The notes: a model not told the origin generated them from the letters alone. Counted from the first letter of the stretch, positions 1 through 12,206 are shown. The stretch is 64,000 nt of DNA from Phallusia mammillata (GCA_003260075.1 QLIY01000428.1:62001-126000), one strand, 5' to 3'. Made by a program: numbers and translations.

Positions 1-471
1 TACTTTAGAATTATTTAAAACAAGAGGTATTAGTAAGAAAAATCAAGAAACACTAGGTTTTTTTTTCTGATTGACAGAATGAAATACTGCCAACAATTTC
101 CGATTAACTGTTTCCTGATTCAGTTTGATGCAACAAATCTTCACACACAGTGGTTGCATGCAGGCAATTGTCTAGACCAGCATCAATGTTTTAAATATAG
201 GCAACAAAGTCTTTGCTGCTTAAACCAGCAGATCATGACTTATAAATATAATGACTGACTGTGAACAAATTGAAAACTAATAAATCCATTCAGCAAGGTG
301 TAAACAGCAGAAAATTGGTTCCTTATTGGTTCATAAACAAATGTCCAAACTTGTAAAATGTTTGGGTTTTGAAACATTTATTCAAATAACCAACACAATA
401 TGTTTGAATTTAAACATCAGCCAAAACAGTCATTTACACCTTCTATATTTACAAATTAAATTTATTTTCAC
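1..471. other. Intron of fucosidase gene, no exon seen
   Basis: This AT-rich stretch follows the splice donor of fucosidase exon 2 on the minus strand. I searched it for the next conserved GH29 segment and did not find it, so the rest of the gene must lie beyond the left edge. Confidence 0.5.
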
Positions 472-1276
472 CTTCAAAGATTTCAGCCCAATCCTCTGGG
501 TCGAAGAACTCAGTTGTAAAATCTCGCGCAAAGTCGGGATAAGTAAATTCTGGAGGATAATTCTGCTTCATAAAGTTGACAACATCAGCGTGAGGAGTTG
601 GACCCTGGAAACAAAGTACAAAGATTATGGAAAGTATATTAATGTGTCAAACTGTCAATGCTAGAATATTGTTCCTGTATAATTTAGTCAAAACATAATA
701 ATGAGTCTAATGTTTTCATGCAAAACACTAAACAACAAACTGTTAAACAGAATTATTATCCAATGGCACCTGTTCTTTCGTTCTTGTGTTTTACAACATT
801 ACATATTTAAGTGGTATATATGTTTTGCAAAAACAAACATCACAAAATTAAAAAAATTTGAAAACAAAAATTTGCATCAAGTAACAGTGGTCTGTTTTGC
901 AAAACAATGATTTATTTACCTGCCAGAAATTCCAAAACCACTCGCTAACATAACTTGGAACAGAGAAAACACCCCAGTGAATAAAAATTCCAAACTTCGC
1001 CTCGTCGTACCAAGTTGGCAACGGACGGGAATCAAGTGAATCCCAGGTTGGCTCGTATTTTACATCTTTCTTCTGTTGAAATTCAACTTTCTCCACAAAT
1101 TCCTCAGTAACTACTCCATTTCCCAACTTTTCCAAATTAACCTGCAGTTCTCGCATAACAAACTCCTCATCTGCAAGAACTTGGCTTGCAGCAAAACACA
1201 GAATCAAACTTGCTACCAAAATATTTCCACAAAACATCGCATTTATCGGCAATTTTCTCTCTGCAACAAGTAACAT
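472..1276 (-). CDS. FUCA: Alpha-L-fucosidase (GH29), first two exons, 3' part off the window
   Basis: Lysosomal or secreted enzyme that removes alpha-L-fucose from glycoconjugates. Exon 1 is 920-1276 and exon 2 is 472-604, joined in phase 0 (donor GTAAAT, acceptor CAG). Exon 1 carries a hydrophobic signal peptide that fits best from the second Met (ATG at 1237); the first Met is at 1276. The mature start contains the GH29 signature: [19 protein letters not shown], then [19 protein letters not shown]. Exon 2 continues with [20 protein letters not shown] and DPEDWAEIF. The order and spacing match animal FUCA1/FUCA2. Catalytic residues are encoded further downstream, outside the window. FUCA1 versus FUCA2 cannot be decided because vertebrates split them later. 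Confidence 0.9.
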
Positions 1277-1370
1277 TATGTAAAACTTTGTTTGATACGC
1301 AAGCAGACAGCTTTCTGCGATGTTTATTTCGTAAATTGGGAAAATTTTGTCAACCCGTAGGGAAAATGTG

Positions 1371-1389
1371 TGACGTCACAGTGACGTCA
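1371..1389. promoter_or_regulatory. Two palindromic CRE octamers upstream of the fucosidase gene
   Basis: TGACGTCA occurs at 1371-1378 and again at 1382-1389, about 95 bases upstream of the first fucosidase ATG. This is the consensus site for CREB/ATF bZIP factors. The placement suggests a proximal promoter element, but the octamer is common throughout this window, so function is inferred. Confidence 0.45.
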
Positions 1390-2149
1390 TTATGTGCCTG
1401 ACGTGTTCGTACTATGACATAGTTCATCATATGTAAAGGTCATTGGTGGATGTGCAGGTATGACGTAGTTATGACGTGTGGTCATGAAAGTATACCAGAA
1501 CCCGACCCCAAAGCTAATTAAGCAGTTAATTAACATGCTTTATTTTTTGCCACATAAATTCAAATGTGCAACAAAATTATGTGTGATGGTCTTACTTTCG
1601 GTTGACCTAAAAATAACTCTGTCTATCACAAGCAGTAGAAACACTAAATACGTCTCGTTTATATAAAGTTTTACTGTATCAGAATCACATATTGTTTGAT
1701 TATTGTCAAATAATCTAACAGTTTGAAAAGCATATGTTTGTGTGTAACACTGCAAACTGGAGTTATTGGCTTAAGCTAAATTAGACTTCATGTGACACAC
1801 ATTTTTGTGACACTAATCCGGTTATTTCTGATGTTTCAATAAATTTTGCAATTTGCAAAATGTTGCAGCAGGTTTGCTCATCCGGAACGTTCAGTTACGG
1901 TTGACTGAATTTGTATGTCACGGTTGACTTTAGATTAAATTTTGATTTATATTTTCGCAACATTAGCATGGGATACTTGTATTTCGTAAACAATGCAATA
2001 AAAAAACAAAATGTAAATCATGAAGCATATTTGGTAAATCTGCTGCGTCGTTGCCACCCCGATGTGAAAATGTTGACGCTCTACATTTACAGTCTAGGGC
2101 CGAGCTTGGACTCCGGCACTTAAGGTCCAAACCACAGTACTGCCGGTCT
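1390..2149. other. Spacer between fucosidase promoter and SINE
   Basis: AT-rich DNA with no supported gene. Short open frames here have no recognisable motif. Confidence 0.4.
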
Positions 2150-2470
2150 ATTGAAGGCGTTATACCGAATTAAGCGGTCTCGCAAGCATTCCCACATAGC
2201 AAGGCACAAACAAGAAAAAATGTAGCATGCTATGGGATTCGAACCAACGACAGGAGTTATTCCGGGGTCGCGTTTCACCAAGTGAGCTGCACAGGCTCAG
2301 TGGTGGACCCTCCTAAAGTTAAATTACCAGCACTGTTGCACCTGTCAGCTTCGTAGTAAGGGATCGCCAGTTTAACCGTATCAGCTAAGATGAATAGTCT
2401 ACATTTGTATTGGGATCAGCCCTGAAGCGTCAATGCAAACCAGCGATCCCATGAATGTACATAATTACAT
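2150..2470 (-). repeat. tRNA-related SINE copy
   Basis: The plus strand shows the reverse complement of a tRNA-like core near 2225-2305, with a degenerate T-arm box (GGATTCGAACC) and D-arm box (GTGAGCTGCACAGGCTCAG). The flanks match the other SINE copies: one side has the CAAGCATTCCCACATAG-type block, the other the block ending near GCGATCCCATGAATG. It lies in the spacer between the fucosidase and SLC49A3 genes. Confidence 0.7.
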
Positions 2471-2851
2471 GACATCGTAATCTATCCTCTAAGCATGTAG
2501 CCTAAATATGTGTCAAAACCTGCCCTCTCTTGCCAAATTTTTCTGCCGGCGCCCATGGGCTGAGATATGTGACAGAAACTGGTTTCGGACAAACACAAGG
2601 CGGTTACGCTATCAACCACTCAATCACACAAAAGTTCAAATTCATCATGTTCTCGTGGTTGTGCAGGTGTTGTGTGCATATTTGGTTGCATGCGTTGCCA
2701 GTTAAAGATTAAACAAAACAAACAAAATGTAAGGCAATTGGTGTATTTCAACAGAAAAAAGCGAAACTTGAACTCGATCAGAAAATTGCAAAAAAGGCGG
2801 GAAAACAAATTTGAATTGCATTAAACTCCCAACAACGTGCAAAAGGTGGCG

Positions 2852-5800
2852 CTAGAGCTGCGACAAATCTTCTTTCGAAGTTTTGTGCATGCTTGATAGA
2901 TCGGATGAGTGATCGGTCGGCTCTCCTTGCTCGGCCGCCATGCGGAGGTATTTCGGGCGGAAGAATATCAACAATCCGACAGCACATAGTGCCATGTAAC
3001 CCGCGCAAACGTACATGGAAACTAAAAAGTAAAAACGTAAAAATGCTTCGATTGAATCAAAAATGTGAAGTAGCCACAAAGCCACAGTGATAAAACACTA
3101 AAACTTTCCAAAATTCAACTGAAATTTGTTGAAATTTTGCTTTAGTTTTTAACATAAAAAACAACACGTGCAAATTTAACAACTATAAAGTCGCTTTACT
3201 TGTTTTACTGATAATGAAATTACCACATCAATCAAATGCCTATCAATGACTGACTGCTCTAACTTGCAACCTCTTTCTGTTTCGCATGTTTTCAATACTT
3301 ACCACTCAGATCGTATGTGATCGATTCTTGGGTTTCGCCTCCGGTTGTGGTTTGCTCCGCAGCGGCAGCTAGTGGCGAGCTTAACGTGGTGCTTGTTTCA
3401 TCTGAAGCCAAAAAGTCATAACACTTTGAATTGTTCTCGACGGTTTCTTCGTAAGACATCGGGCGTCCAATTGATTGGAGAATTAACACCAAAATTATCG
3501 ACTGAATTTGCCTGAAAAGTAAAAAATAACTTAAATACCAGTAACTAAACCCCGGATTGTTTGTGCTTGGACCCCGACCATGGACATGATAATTTTTTAT
3601 CGGCCGGTCGTCACATATTGAGACGGGAGAGACCTCTACAAAAATAATTCTTTATCTATGCATTTCTCGCTGCGTGTGCTTAATTTGTTGGAGCTTTTCA
3701 ATAAACGAAAGATAACACCCCGATTTGTTGCATTATATTGGACAGAAGCTTCCTCTTCCATAAAATGTACCGCCCTGGAAAAATTTAGTTTAGTTTGTCT
3801 CAAGCGCTCGTATTGCCAGGCCCATTAAATACGTTACACTGAATCAACTGTTCACCAAACATTCCCTATTTGGAAAGGTTTTGCAGTGGGTGGGATTCCA
3901 TCCCACGACAGGAGCCTTTCCGGGACTCGCGCTCTACCAACTGAGCTACACAGGCTCAGTGATGAACCCGCCGAAAGTCGAATCATAAGCATTGTTGCCT
4001 GTGTCGTATGCTGCACATGTCAGCTTCGTGGTAGGGGATTGCCAAATCGACTGCGATCAGCCCGGTAGCGTTCATGCATATCAGCAATCAGACATGTTTT
4101 TGAAACAGATCTTCTAGAGAAAATTTGCATCTCATGTATAGCAGTTAACTGACCGCCAACCGTTAGTGCCTTGTATGATGCACGTGTCAGCTTCACAGTA
4201 GCGTATCACCAATTCTATCAACTAAGGAAAACTCACACACGTACTGCGATCAGCCCTGAAGCGTTCATGCAGACCAGCAATCACGACATACTCATTTATA
4301 AATCATTGCACACCGGGCCTATTGAAAGCGTTACACCGGTTAAAATATACCACCATGGAAAAATTAACTTTATTTTTCCTCAAGTGCTCGTTGGAACAAA
4401 AGAAGATTTTTTTATGCGCTGTGTATAAGTGTAATAGAGAAACCTAAACTCCAAATGGTAAAAATCCCCCAAGACTTGACAGCATCAACCATGGCATATG
4501 CGGTTCATGAATATTTCACTATTTCTTTCCTGACCTCTTACTGTATCAAGTTGACGATAAAATATTTTCTAGAATATTCTAGAACTCACCCTGACATCAT
4601 AATAAGACCAGATGACGTAGCTACCCCAACTGGGTAAGTGCATTCAGCCCCGAGTTCGACCCCAATCGGGTAAACCCCGAATGAAAAGAGACCCAACCCT
4701 ATGATGAGGATCAAAATGTAATAATCCATGTTGATGTGGAAAACCTGTAATGTAAAAAATATTAAGCTCATTCGAAAAACCGTTATTTCAACTTAGTATT
4801 TTTCGTTGTTAAAGTGAAAAAAACGGTAAAAAAGGAAGTTTGCAAAAACTTTTTTTAATTCTGTATTTTTCGATTTTTGAGTTTTCTATATTGAATATCC
4901 CAACAGCTTCGAATTTTCTTTGACAATGAATCGCTTTATCGGAACGAAGTGGGTTTGAAACTACCGATAAGATTTACAACCTTGAAATTTATCTGCTCTT
5001 GTACGCGTGACCGCAAAGTTGATATTGTGAGCAAACAATAAACATCGGGAGATAATGAAGAATACAAACGATTGTCTGGGCACAAATGGGCTTTGTTAAT
5101 AGAATAAACAGGCAGCGAAATCTATAAATTTTCGGACCTTAGTTGAACCAACAAACCCTCAGAATATTATCTGCTCTGTATTGAACCAAATAAGTGACAC
5201 TGACAAGATTAAACTTGACAGGCCTAATCCAGAGAAGGTTTATCATTTTGCATACTTTACTCTGATAAGTGAAACAGATAACGTAAAGTTGTTGACAGGA
5301 AACTTTACAACAAACGTCCTTGACCTCCCGTTTAACACGCGTTTGAAGATTAAATTTACCCCACGGTTTTCTTAGTAAGCTAATCCCACAAACTCTTGCG
5401 TCAACAAAGTACTTGTAATGTAAACTTGACGCTGCAGATCAGTGATTCTCAAACTGTGTGCCGCGGCCCATCAGCGCACTGTGATATTTTCAATGGTACT
5501 GCGAAGTATTTGGAAAGTGCAAACATTCTCTGTTGTTTCGTGACTTGGTTACTAAGTGCGGACGTGTATGACAGCGTTCAACCATTCGGCTTAATTTGGG
5601 TTCGGCCGAAACCGAATATTCGGTAGTTTTTATGCAACTTTTTACAAGTTCAATGCCGAAATTCGTGCCGTCACAGATGAGGTTCGTGTGAACCGATTGA
5701 GAAATTTAGCCTCCCAAACGAAGCATCACAAATATTTTCCTTACCACAGCAAATATGATGGTTCCCACCGCAGTGACGGTGTAACACAACTTTGCCATGG

Positions 5801-8620
5801 TTGAGAATTGCTTTGAATAATCGCAGTAGATTCCAATCACCGCTGCACCGACGACACCCGATGCTGTGAGGGCAGCTGAACAAATTCCTGCCATAGTCTG
5901 AAACACATACGATGTATAGACATGTTTAGTTTGTTTCATTTTAAGCGGGATGGGAGGTTTGCCTGATTGTCTAAATCGCCATCAATCTGTTCGGGCAGAG
6001 TTTTGTAAGTCTGACCAGCTAAGTAGCTAGTTGTTGGACTTAACCTAATGCCCAACAACCCTAAAACGTTTGAGACCATTGTATACTCTATCGTGTTTGT
6101 TGTCTTTGTCTTTCCGGAGACATCTATATTTAGGCCTGCCAATCAAACTTTGGGCCTAATAGGGCTTCTTAAAATCGAACCCTAAATTTGTTTCAGGTTC
6201 TAGTTTCAATCGAATACTAAATTTGTTTCAGGTTCTAGTTTTAATCGAATCCTGGGGGGGGGGTCCTAAATTTGTTTCAGGTTCTAGTTTCAATCGAATC
6301 CTAAATTAGTTTCAGGTTCTAGTATCAATCGAATACTAAATTTGTTTCAGGTTCTAGTTTTAATCGAATCCTAAATTTGTTTCTAGTTTCATTTGAATCG
6401 TAAATTTCTTTCTGGTTCTAGTTTCAATCGAATCCCAAAGTTTGTTTGGGTTCTAGGTTCAACCGAATCCTAAATTTGTTTCCGGTTCTAGTTTCAATCG
6501 AATCCTAAATTTGTTTCGGGTCCTAGGTTCAGTCGAATCCTAATGTTGTTTCAGGTTCTAGGTTCAATCGAATCCTACTCACATCCGAATATCCCCACGG
6601 ACATAGAAGTTGTTCAAGTAAAGTCGCGAATGTTGAGTAGAGACCGATTCCTCCACCGACCGTCCAAACCAGAATCATGTAGTTCTTATTCCGGAAAAGG
6701 TCCTGGCAAGAAAACATCAAATTCAAACTAGTTTTCTTCAATGAAATGATTATTTTATCAAATGTTACCAAGGTCCTAGACACCAACCGTATAGGCATTG
6801 CATAACTGTAGTCAATATATGTTGTAGTACATGTTCATGTTATAAAATACTGTTAATCTCTGGGGCAGTTGTGAATTTGTTTAAATTAACCCCATGGTCA
6901 GTGTACCGAATTTTTTTTAATGTAGGGCGAGGATTGCGTAGAAAACCTATGCTTTGTTTCTAACAACAAAACTGCAAAAATTAAAATAAAAGGAATTGAA
7001 ATCAAATTTGACAACAAAAATAAACAACAATTAGTTTTAAGTTCATAAAGTACATAAACATTACTATACAATCTACCAACCACCTTTAAGCCATCCCCGA
7101 AAACGCGAGGTTTGCGAATCCCACCAGCAGAGGGCGGGCTTGGGGGTTCGGCTGACGTCATTGTGACAGAAGTTAGGAGGGCAACAAATGCGGCTGGAGC
7201 GAAAGTTGTGATCAGCTGAAAAAGTTGGAAAAGGGGGGGGGGGCAACAAACGCGGCTGGAGCGAAAGTTGTGATCAGCTGAAAAAGTTGGAAAATTTGTC
7301 AAATAACTCTGCATTGCCAAGTTGTTCCAGCAAAACTCCAGCAAAAACTTCTGTGACAATCAAACCAACTCCAGCAAAAAACAAACAAACAATGGTTTAA
7401 TGTACTTGGATGATATGATTAAGTTTATCACATAATGAATCATTAAATATTCCTGCAACTTACAAGATGAAATGCGTTTAAAGTTCCATCCTGCTGCACG
7501 AATAAGGGTGAAACTAAGCCAGCCACGACAACCCCGACAGGATTCGCTGGAACATGAAAATGTGTTGGACGCAAATTGTAGTCGAAACACAATTTATAAA
7601 AAGGCGATTAGTTATAATTATTCTGTTTTGTTGTTTTCCTGTCATAAAAACAAAATTGCAGAGTATGAAGTTAATTATAAACCAAGTGAAAAGATAGATT
7701 TTCTGCAACATGTTTATGACGTCACGAAACTTTTGTGAGCCGTTTATGACGTCACATTGGTTGACAACTGACCGACAGCTGCGATGGTTGTTGCGAGCGC
7801 TCTCTGGTGTTCGGGAAACCACGTTGATGCAGTTTTGGCGGGAGCGTACATGCTAAAGGGTTGGCCGAGCGCTACAAGTGATTGTCCAACGAACAGGAGA
7901 GCAATGCGAGCATCGTCGGATAATCCATCGGCTACACTGAAACCGTGAAATTGTAATATTGTCAAAAATTAAGTTTGATTCAATGTTTGAAAGGGGGGGG
8001 GGGGGGGGGGGGGGGGGGGATGCAGTTTTGGCGGGAGCGTACATGCTGAACGGTTGGCCGAGGGCTACAAGTGATTGTCCAACGAACAGGAGAACAATGC
8101 GAGCATCGTCGGATAATCCATCGGCTACACTGAAATGGTGAAATTGTAATATTGTCAAAAATTAAGTTTGATTCAATGTTTGAAACTGTAAGAGATTTTT
8201 AAGCGTGCCGCGAAATATTTGTATTTGTAGAGTCAAAATATCGTCTTATGTTTTAGGTCATACTGCAACCAAAACCTAATGTTAAATTCTGTTTGTCACA
8301 AAAATACGAGACGGTAAAGTTACATAATAATTTTTGTGAAAACATTTTTTTTTATGTTTTTGTTTTGCTTTTTCTGCAAGGTGTCCTTCGTTGGTGTGAT
8401 AAAAGCTCATTTGTTTCTCGGTTCTGGTTGGATAAAGTAAAGAGTCATATTTCTAATAATCCTGATTATAAAATCCATCAATAGCTACGAATGTGGTGCT
8501 CATGAGGTTGGTCATTTTTCCAACGCAAACATTTCTATACAACTTTAGGTGTGTTTTTTTAAAACGCAGAAGCATTATTACAACAAAATTTTAAGTGATT
8601 TTTTTAATGTGTAGTGTTGT

Positions 8621-8677
<57 letters not shown>

Positions 8678-9564
8678 GTGGTGCTCATGAGGCTGGCCAT
8701 TTTTCCAATGCAAACATTTCTATACAACTTTAGGTGTCTTTAAACACGCAGAAGCATTATTACAACAAAATGTTAAGTGATTTTTTTAATGTGTAGTGTT
8801 GTGAAGCTATTTTATATTTAATTAAAGCCAAGTCGTTTGCAAAAATATTCAACAGTTCTTACTGAGTTGTAAGTCGGGCCGGGTTCGGGCCTGAGTTTAC
8901 ACTTTGTGTCAGTATATTTTAGTAAATTTATTTAGCTAACCATCTAGTTGCTGGACCTGACCCAATGTCAAACAGCCCCAAAACGCCTTGTTCAAGACCA
9001 ATTGTCTATTGTGTTTGTTGTCTTGGTCTTTCCTGAGGCTTCAATGTATAGGCCTGTCAATCAAACTTTCGGGTCTAAACGGGATCTCAAAAACGATTCG
9101 GGTTCGGGCCGGGATTCGGGCTCCGATTTCAGACCCGTTTACAACTCTGGTTCCGTACACACTGTTACTGGACACTAACATTCAATGATTTATTCAAAAC
9201 ACTTATGAGCTCTCGTTTTACCTTGCGATCCTGATTCCACTCCCGATGCAAGTCAACCAGGCTGAGAGGAGCAAAGCAACTTTCAAACCGTAAGCTTCAA
9301 GCAACCACGTGGCCACCGCACCTACTGGAATCCCTGATACCATGAAGACAAGTGACAACCAGTTGATCGTGTCAAGGTCGGTGTTGTAAAACTGGACCGC
9401 TTTGTAAGCCACAGGAGTGAATGTAAGCCAGATCTGCAACAAAATATTCAAGATGTTTTAGATACATAAGTTGCTATGTTTTAATTTTTTGTTGTGGAAG
9501 CTAAAATGCTCCTCGTTTCCGTGAAACAATTTCGTGCTGGCGGCCGCCGTATAACCAGGGCTGT

Positions 9565-9641
<77 letters not shown>

Positions 9642-12206
9642 CTGCTTACAACAACATAAAAGTCCCCATCTCTCTTTGTTTTCCGTGTTTTTTTGTTTTT
9701 CAAGGTTCTTAAAAGGTTTTGTTGCTGCAATATTGCTCGACATGTGATAAATGGTTGAGAGGCGCCTCTTGCGCAGAACTTCAAACTCTGTGGCGGGTTA
9801 TATTAGATTTGCACCGAGATAACGCCGTTCAACCGTTGTCAAATTTCATTAAGAATTACGAGAAACCGATTGCTTGGTAATAAGCTTTCCGTAAAAACTT
9901 AAAGCTGGTTAAGAAGCGAGTTTGTGTGATAAACTAATGCCTTGGATAAAAATTAGTTTTGAACCTCAGTTGGCAACTGAAAGTTCGATGAAACCGCACA
10001 ATCAAACAAAAAGGACTCGCTTATTGTGTGCGTGGCGGTATATGTTTTCTATGTCGCATTAATTGACGTTGAAGTGGAAACAACATTTGCTGAGTCACAA
10101 TTTATGTGGCGTGATTACCAAGTTACAAACTAATTACAACGACGCTCCTAACTCGAGTGGTTTGTTGAAATGTTGGGTGACACACATCCGCTAAACATCA
10201 GAAAAACACTAGTAGGGCAGCCTACAACAAACTAAACAAACTTCGGCACAATAAGAAAGATCATAAAAAGTACTAAGCTTGTAAAAGCAATTTTGAGTTT
10301 TTTGACAAATTTTGGGTTTAATGACGAAAATAAGAACCCCAAAAGACGTAAAACAGCGACAAAATAACTATTTTAAAACGTTTCGGCAATGCTCATGCCA
10401 TCACCAACGATATGAGGGTCTACATCAGTTACACCCGTTTAAAAACACTTAAATCACACAAATTATTTTTCATAACTTTCTAAACCCAATTTATGATTTT
10501 ATTTGATAAAGGTAATATTTTTACACACAAATATTTAGTGGTATTGTTTATTAACTAAAACAACAGTGTCATTCCTATAGGACAGGGGTTCCCAACCTGT
10601 GGTACGCATACCACTAGTGGTACGCGAAGGGTTTTCAGGTGGTACGCGAGTAGCTTCTGTTTTGTTCACAAAAACCTCGATTTGCAACTTTATATTTTGT
10701 TTATCTGGTTTTGTTTGCAAAAAAACATTCCCCAGGCCTATTGTCATTGTTACGTAACTATTCCTGTTGTTTCGTATCATTATACGATCTTCAAAATACA
10801 GGTCATGTCAATTCTCAACAAAAAGCATAGTTGCTACTTGCTATAAANNNNNNNNNNNNNNNNNNNNNNNNNNNNNNNNNNNNNNNNNNNNNNTACGGAT
10901 TTTGAAAACATTAAATATTTGACATGCACCTGATAACGTATCATGTGGTACAAATATTAATCGTTTTCTGTGGGTTTTATTTCTGACAATTGAAACTGTC
11001 GAAACGTGGTCATGTTTTACTCGCAAATACTGGATGTGATCTTTTTGCTCTCAAAGATTTTTGTTTAAGTGTAAAAACGATTTTCAGGAAAACAAACAAG
11101 TTTTGAAAAAAAACAAACATTATGAAACAATATTTCAGAGCTTTCCAATCCCCCCCCCCCGTCCAAGTGGTACGGGATCGTAAAAAGGTTGGGAACCACT
11201 GCTATAGGAGATAGGATGTCGAAACCACATGTAGATTCAGTGTTGTGAGGATGATTGGCAGAATTCAATCGCTCTGTTGTCTGAATTCTGAGACCTCTGT
11301 GGTCTCATTTTGCTGCGCGACTTTGCACGAGATTGACGATCCCAGTAAACAAACACCGCAATTGTTGCGTCACAAGCCAACAATTACCAGCGCACAATGC
11401 ACCGATGCAAACACTACCTTGCCTGGGATAAACAACGCAAGCTGGTCACAGGTGGTTCAATAGAATCGCTGAAAATTCTGACTCCCAACATACGATGGCG
11501 CGTTAATGTTGACTGGTTATTAAACACTTCTTAACGCATGGAACATGTTTTGAACAAAACTTTTTTCTTTACGGATTTTGAAAACATTAAATACTTGACA
11601 TGCACCTGATAACTTATCATGTGGTACAAATATTAATCGTTTTCTGTGGGTTTTATTTCTGACAATTGAAACTGTCGAAACGTGGTCATGTTTTACTCGC
11701 AAATACTGGATGTGATCTTTTTGCTCTCAAAGATTTTTGTTTAAGTGTAAAAACGATTTTCAGGAAAACAAACAAGTTTTGAAAAAAACAAAAACATTAT
11801 GAAACAATATTTCAGAGCTTTCCCAATTTTAATTAATTGGTACAAAGATGTATTTGAAGATGACATAAGCATTTGTCAAAACCTTTGAACAATAAGGCAT
11901 GCCGTTTTTTATGTCTATTTGATCGTTATATTAGTCATTAAATTAGTACAAAAAATTTAATATTTATTTATCAACACAACGAGCCCAAATAGTCAACCAA
12001 GCCATGTTAATTGCATCAAAACTAACAACAAGTAGATGTGATGTGTTTGTACTCACCATTGCCCCCGCAAGATTTAGGCCGACCACAGAAAGAAGAACGA
12101 ACCAACGTTTCGTGTAACTGATGTATTCATCGGGTAAAATTTCGGTCGATGATTTTCCCATAAATCCGTTCTCATGTTTTTCGTCTTCAGACATGATTAT
12201 TGTCAA
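2852..12206 (-). CDS. SLC49A3: SLC49A3/MFSD7-like major facilitator transporter, 10 exons, complete
   Basis: Multi-pass membrane transporter of the SLC49 branch of the major facilitator superfamily (relatives FLVCR1/2 and DIRC2/SLC49A4). Exons: 12057-12206, 9222-9433, 7773-7936, 7464-7546, 7084-7215, 6583-6702, 5745-5897, 4590-4744, 3303-3511, 2852-3021. All splice phases agree, giving 515 aa (human SLC49A3 about 560) ending at TAG 2852-2854. Key blocks: YTKRWFVLLSVVGLNLAGAM (TM1), INWLSLVFMVSGIPVGAVAT, GQSLVALGQPFSMYAPAKTA, ANPVGVVVAGLVSPLF, LYSTFATLLEQLLC and SFGVYPIGVELGAECTYPVG. These align best with SLC49A3. The start is Met at 12206, with an alternative Met at 12194. Partial copies of exon 3 (8020-8129) and exon 5 (7244-7277) beside G runs are unmerged allelic ends, not extra exons. 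The transported substrate is not deducible. Confidence 0.88.
3770..4400 (-). repeat. tRNA-related SINE and a second partial copy, in an SLC49A3 intron
   Basis: A SINE core lies at about 3880-3960 with T-arm and D-arm boxes (GGGATTCCATCCC; CTACCAACTGAGCTACACAG on the plus strand). A second, headless copy follows at about 4165-4400. Both share the block ending in CTGGAAAAATTTAGTTTAG-like sequence and the CAGCTTC-GTAG block seen in other copies. Confidence 0.65.
4745..5744. other. SLC49A3 intron
   Basis: No exon or RNA gene seen. Ordinary AT-rich intron between exons 8 and 7, with a short partial SINE-like tract only. Confidence 0.4.
5988..6170. mobile_element. Diverged copy of the GGGCC-rich foldback repeat
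   Basis: It shares with 8864-9147 and 42359-42642 the ordered blocks GCTAAGTAGCTAGTTG-like, CAAACAGCCC-like, GTCTTTCC and CCTGCCAATCAAACTTTGGG. It lies in the SLC49A3 intron directly before the 35-bp array. Confidence 0.55.
6165..6576. repeat. 35-bp minisatellite, about 12 units
   Basis: Tandem units close to AATCGAATCCTAAATTTG followed by TTTCAGGTTCTAGTTTC. A G10 run at 6254-6263 interrupts it. The array ends at 6576, immediately next to the SLC49A3 exon 6 donor GTGAGT (6577-6582 on the minus strand). It seems to have grown from the end of the foldback element on its left. Confidence 0.8.
6254..6263. other. G10 run inside the minisatellite, probable gap placeholder
   Basis: Exactly ten G between two array units, identical in form to the other fixed-length runs in the window. 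Probably marks two contig ends, so the true array length is unknown. Confidence 0.7.
7084..7936 (-). CDS. SLC49A3: SLC49A3 exons 3-5: central helices and loop
   Basis: Exon 3 (7773-7936) uses donor GTCAGT after one G, which joins to CG of exon 4 to make Ala; the joined text ATTIAAVANPVGVVVAGLV matches the SLC49A3 family without a gap. Exon 4 is 7464-7546 (donor GTAAGT). Exon 5 (7084-7215, 44 codons) holds a helix and a Pro/Ser-rich loop before the DGLK block that precedes TM7. Confidence 0.85.
7181..7294. other. X-G-X' junction: duplicated 52 bp around 7233-7243
   Basis: 7181-7232 and 7243-7294 are near-identical and flank an 11-base G run, one G of which belongs to the copy. The copy includes the SLC49A3 exon 5 acceptor and first codons. 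Read as overlapping contig ends left unmerged. Confidence 0.75.
7827..8185. other. X-G-X' junction: duplicated 166 bp around a 27-G run
   Basis: 7827-7992 and 8020-8185 are copies with a few substitutions, separated by G27 (7993-8019). Each contains most of SLC49A3 exon 3 and its acceptor. The right copy lacks the exon end, so only 7773-7936 is a usable exon. Confidence 0.8.
8492..8804. other. X-G-X' junction: duplicated 130 bp around a 54-G run
   Basis: 8492-8622 and 8677-8804 are near-identical intron copies either side of G54 (8623-8676). Both begin TGTGGTGCTCATGAGG and end GTGTAGTGTTGTGA. Confidence 0.8.
8864..9147. mobile_element. Foldback element, GGGCC-rich family
   Basis: Bounded by GAGTTGTAA and TTACAACTC, a terminal inverted repeat, with inner arms rich in GGTTCGGGCC. 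A second copy lies at 42359-42642 and a diverged one at 5988-6170. Non-coding, so probably a MITE. Confidence 0.7.
9565..9641. other. 77-G run, probable sized gap
   Basis: Uninterrupted G run with no duplicated flank. Consistent with an estimated gap written as G. The long proline or glycine frames predicted across it are not genes. Confidence 0.65.
9642..10582. other. SLC49A3 intron 1, left part
   Basis: No exon seen. About 10318-10420 resembles the CATGAGCATTGCCGAAACG foldback family found again at 11870, 25255, 54480 and 60105. Confidence 0.4.
10583..11201. mobile_element. hAT-type non-autonomous element with perfect 8-bp target duplication
   Basis: Ends are CAGGGGTTCCCAACC and GGTTGGGAACCACTG. 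The flanking 8-mer CTATAGGA is perfect on both sides (10575-10582 and 11202-11209), diagnostic of hAT transposition. The middle carries an N gap and a contig that belongs elsewhere, so the true element is probably only about 300 bp. Confidence 0.85.
10848..11160. other. N gap plus misplaced contig inside the hAT element
   Basis: A 46-N gap (10848-10893) is followed by 10894-11149, a near-copy of 11572-11822, and then by a C run at 11150-11160. A contig allelic to the neighbouring locus appears to have been dropped into the gap. Confidence 0.75.
11870..11945. repeat. Copy of the GAACAATAAAGCATG foldback family
   Basis: Matches 54575-54640 and 60151-60215 over GAACAATAAGGCATG, TTTTTTATGTCTATTTG and CATTAA blocks, at moderate divergence. 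Confidence 0.5.

Noticed and set aside
6165..6576. CRISPR-like array
   Set aside because: Units are directly tandem with no unique spacers, and the DNA is a eukaryotic intron.
9458..9784. Long proline- or glycine-rich open frames over the G run
   Set aside because: They are translations of a 77-base homopolymer that is probably a gap placeholder, with no conserved sequence on either side.
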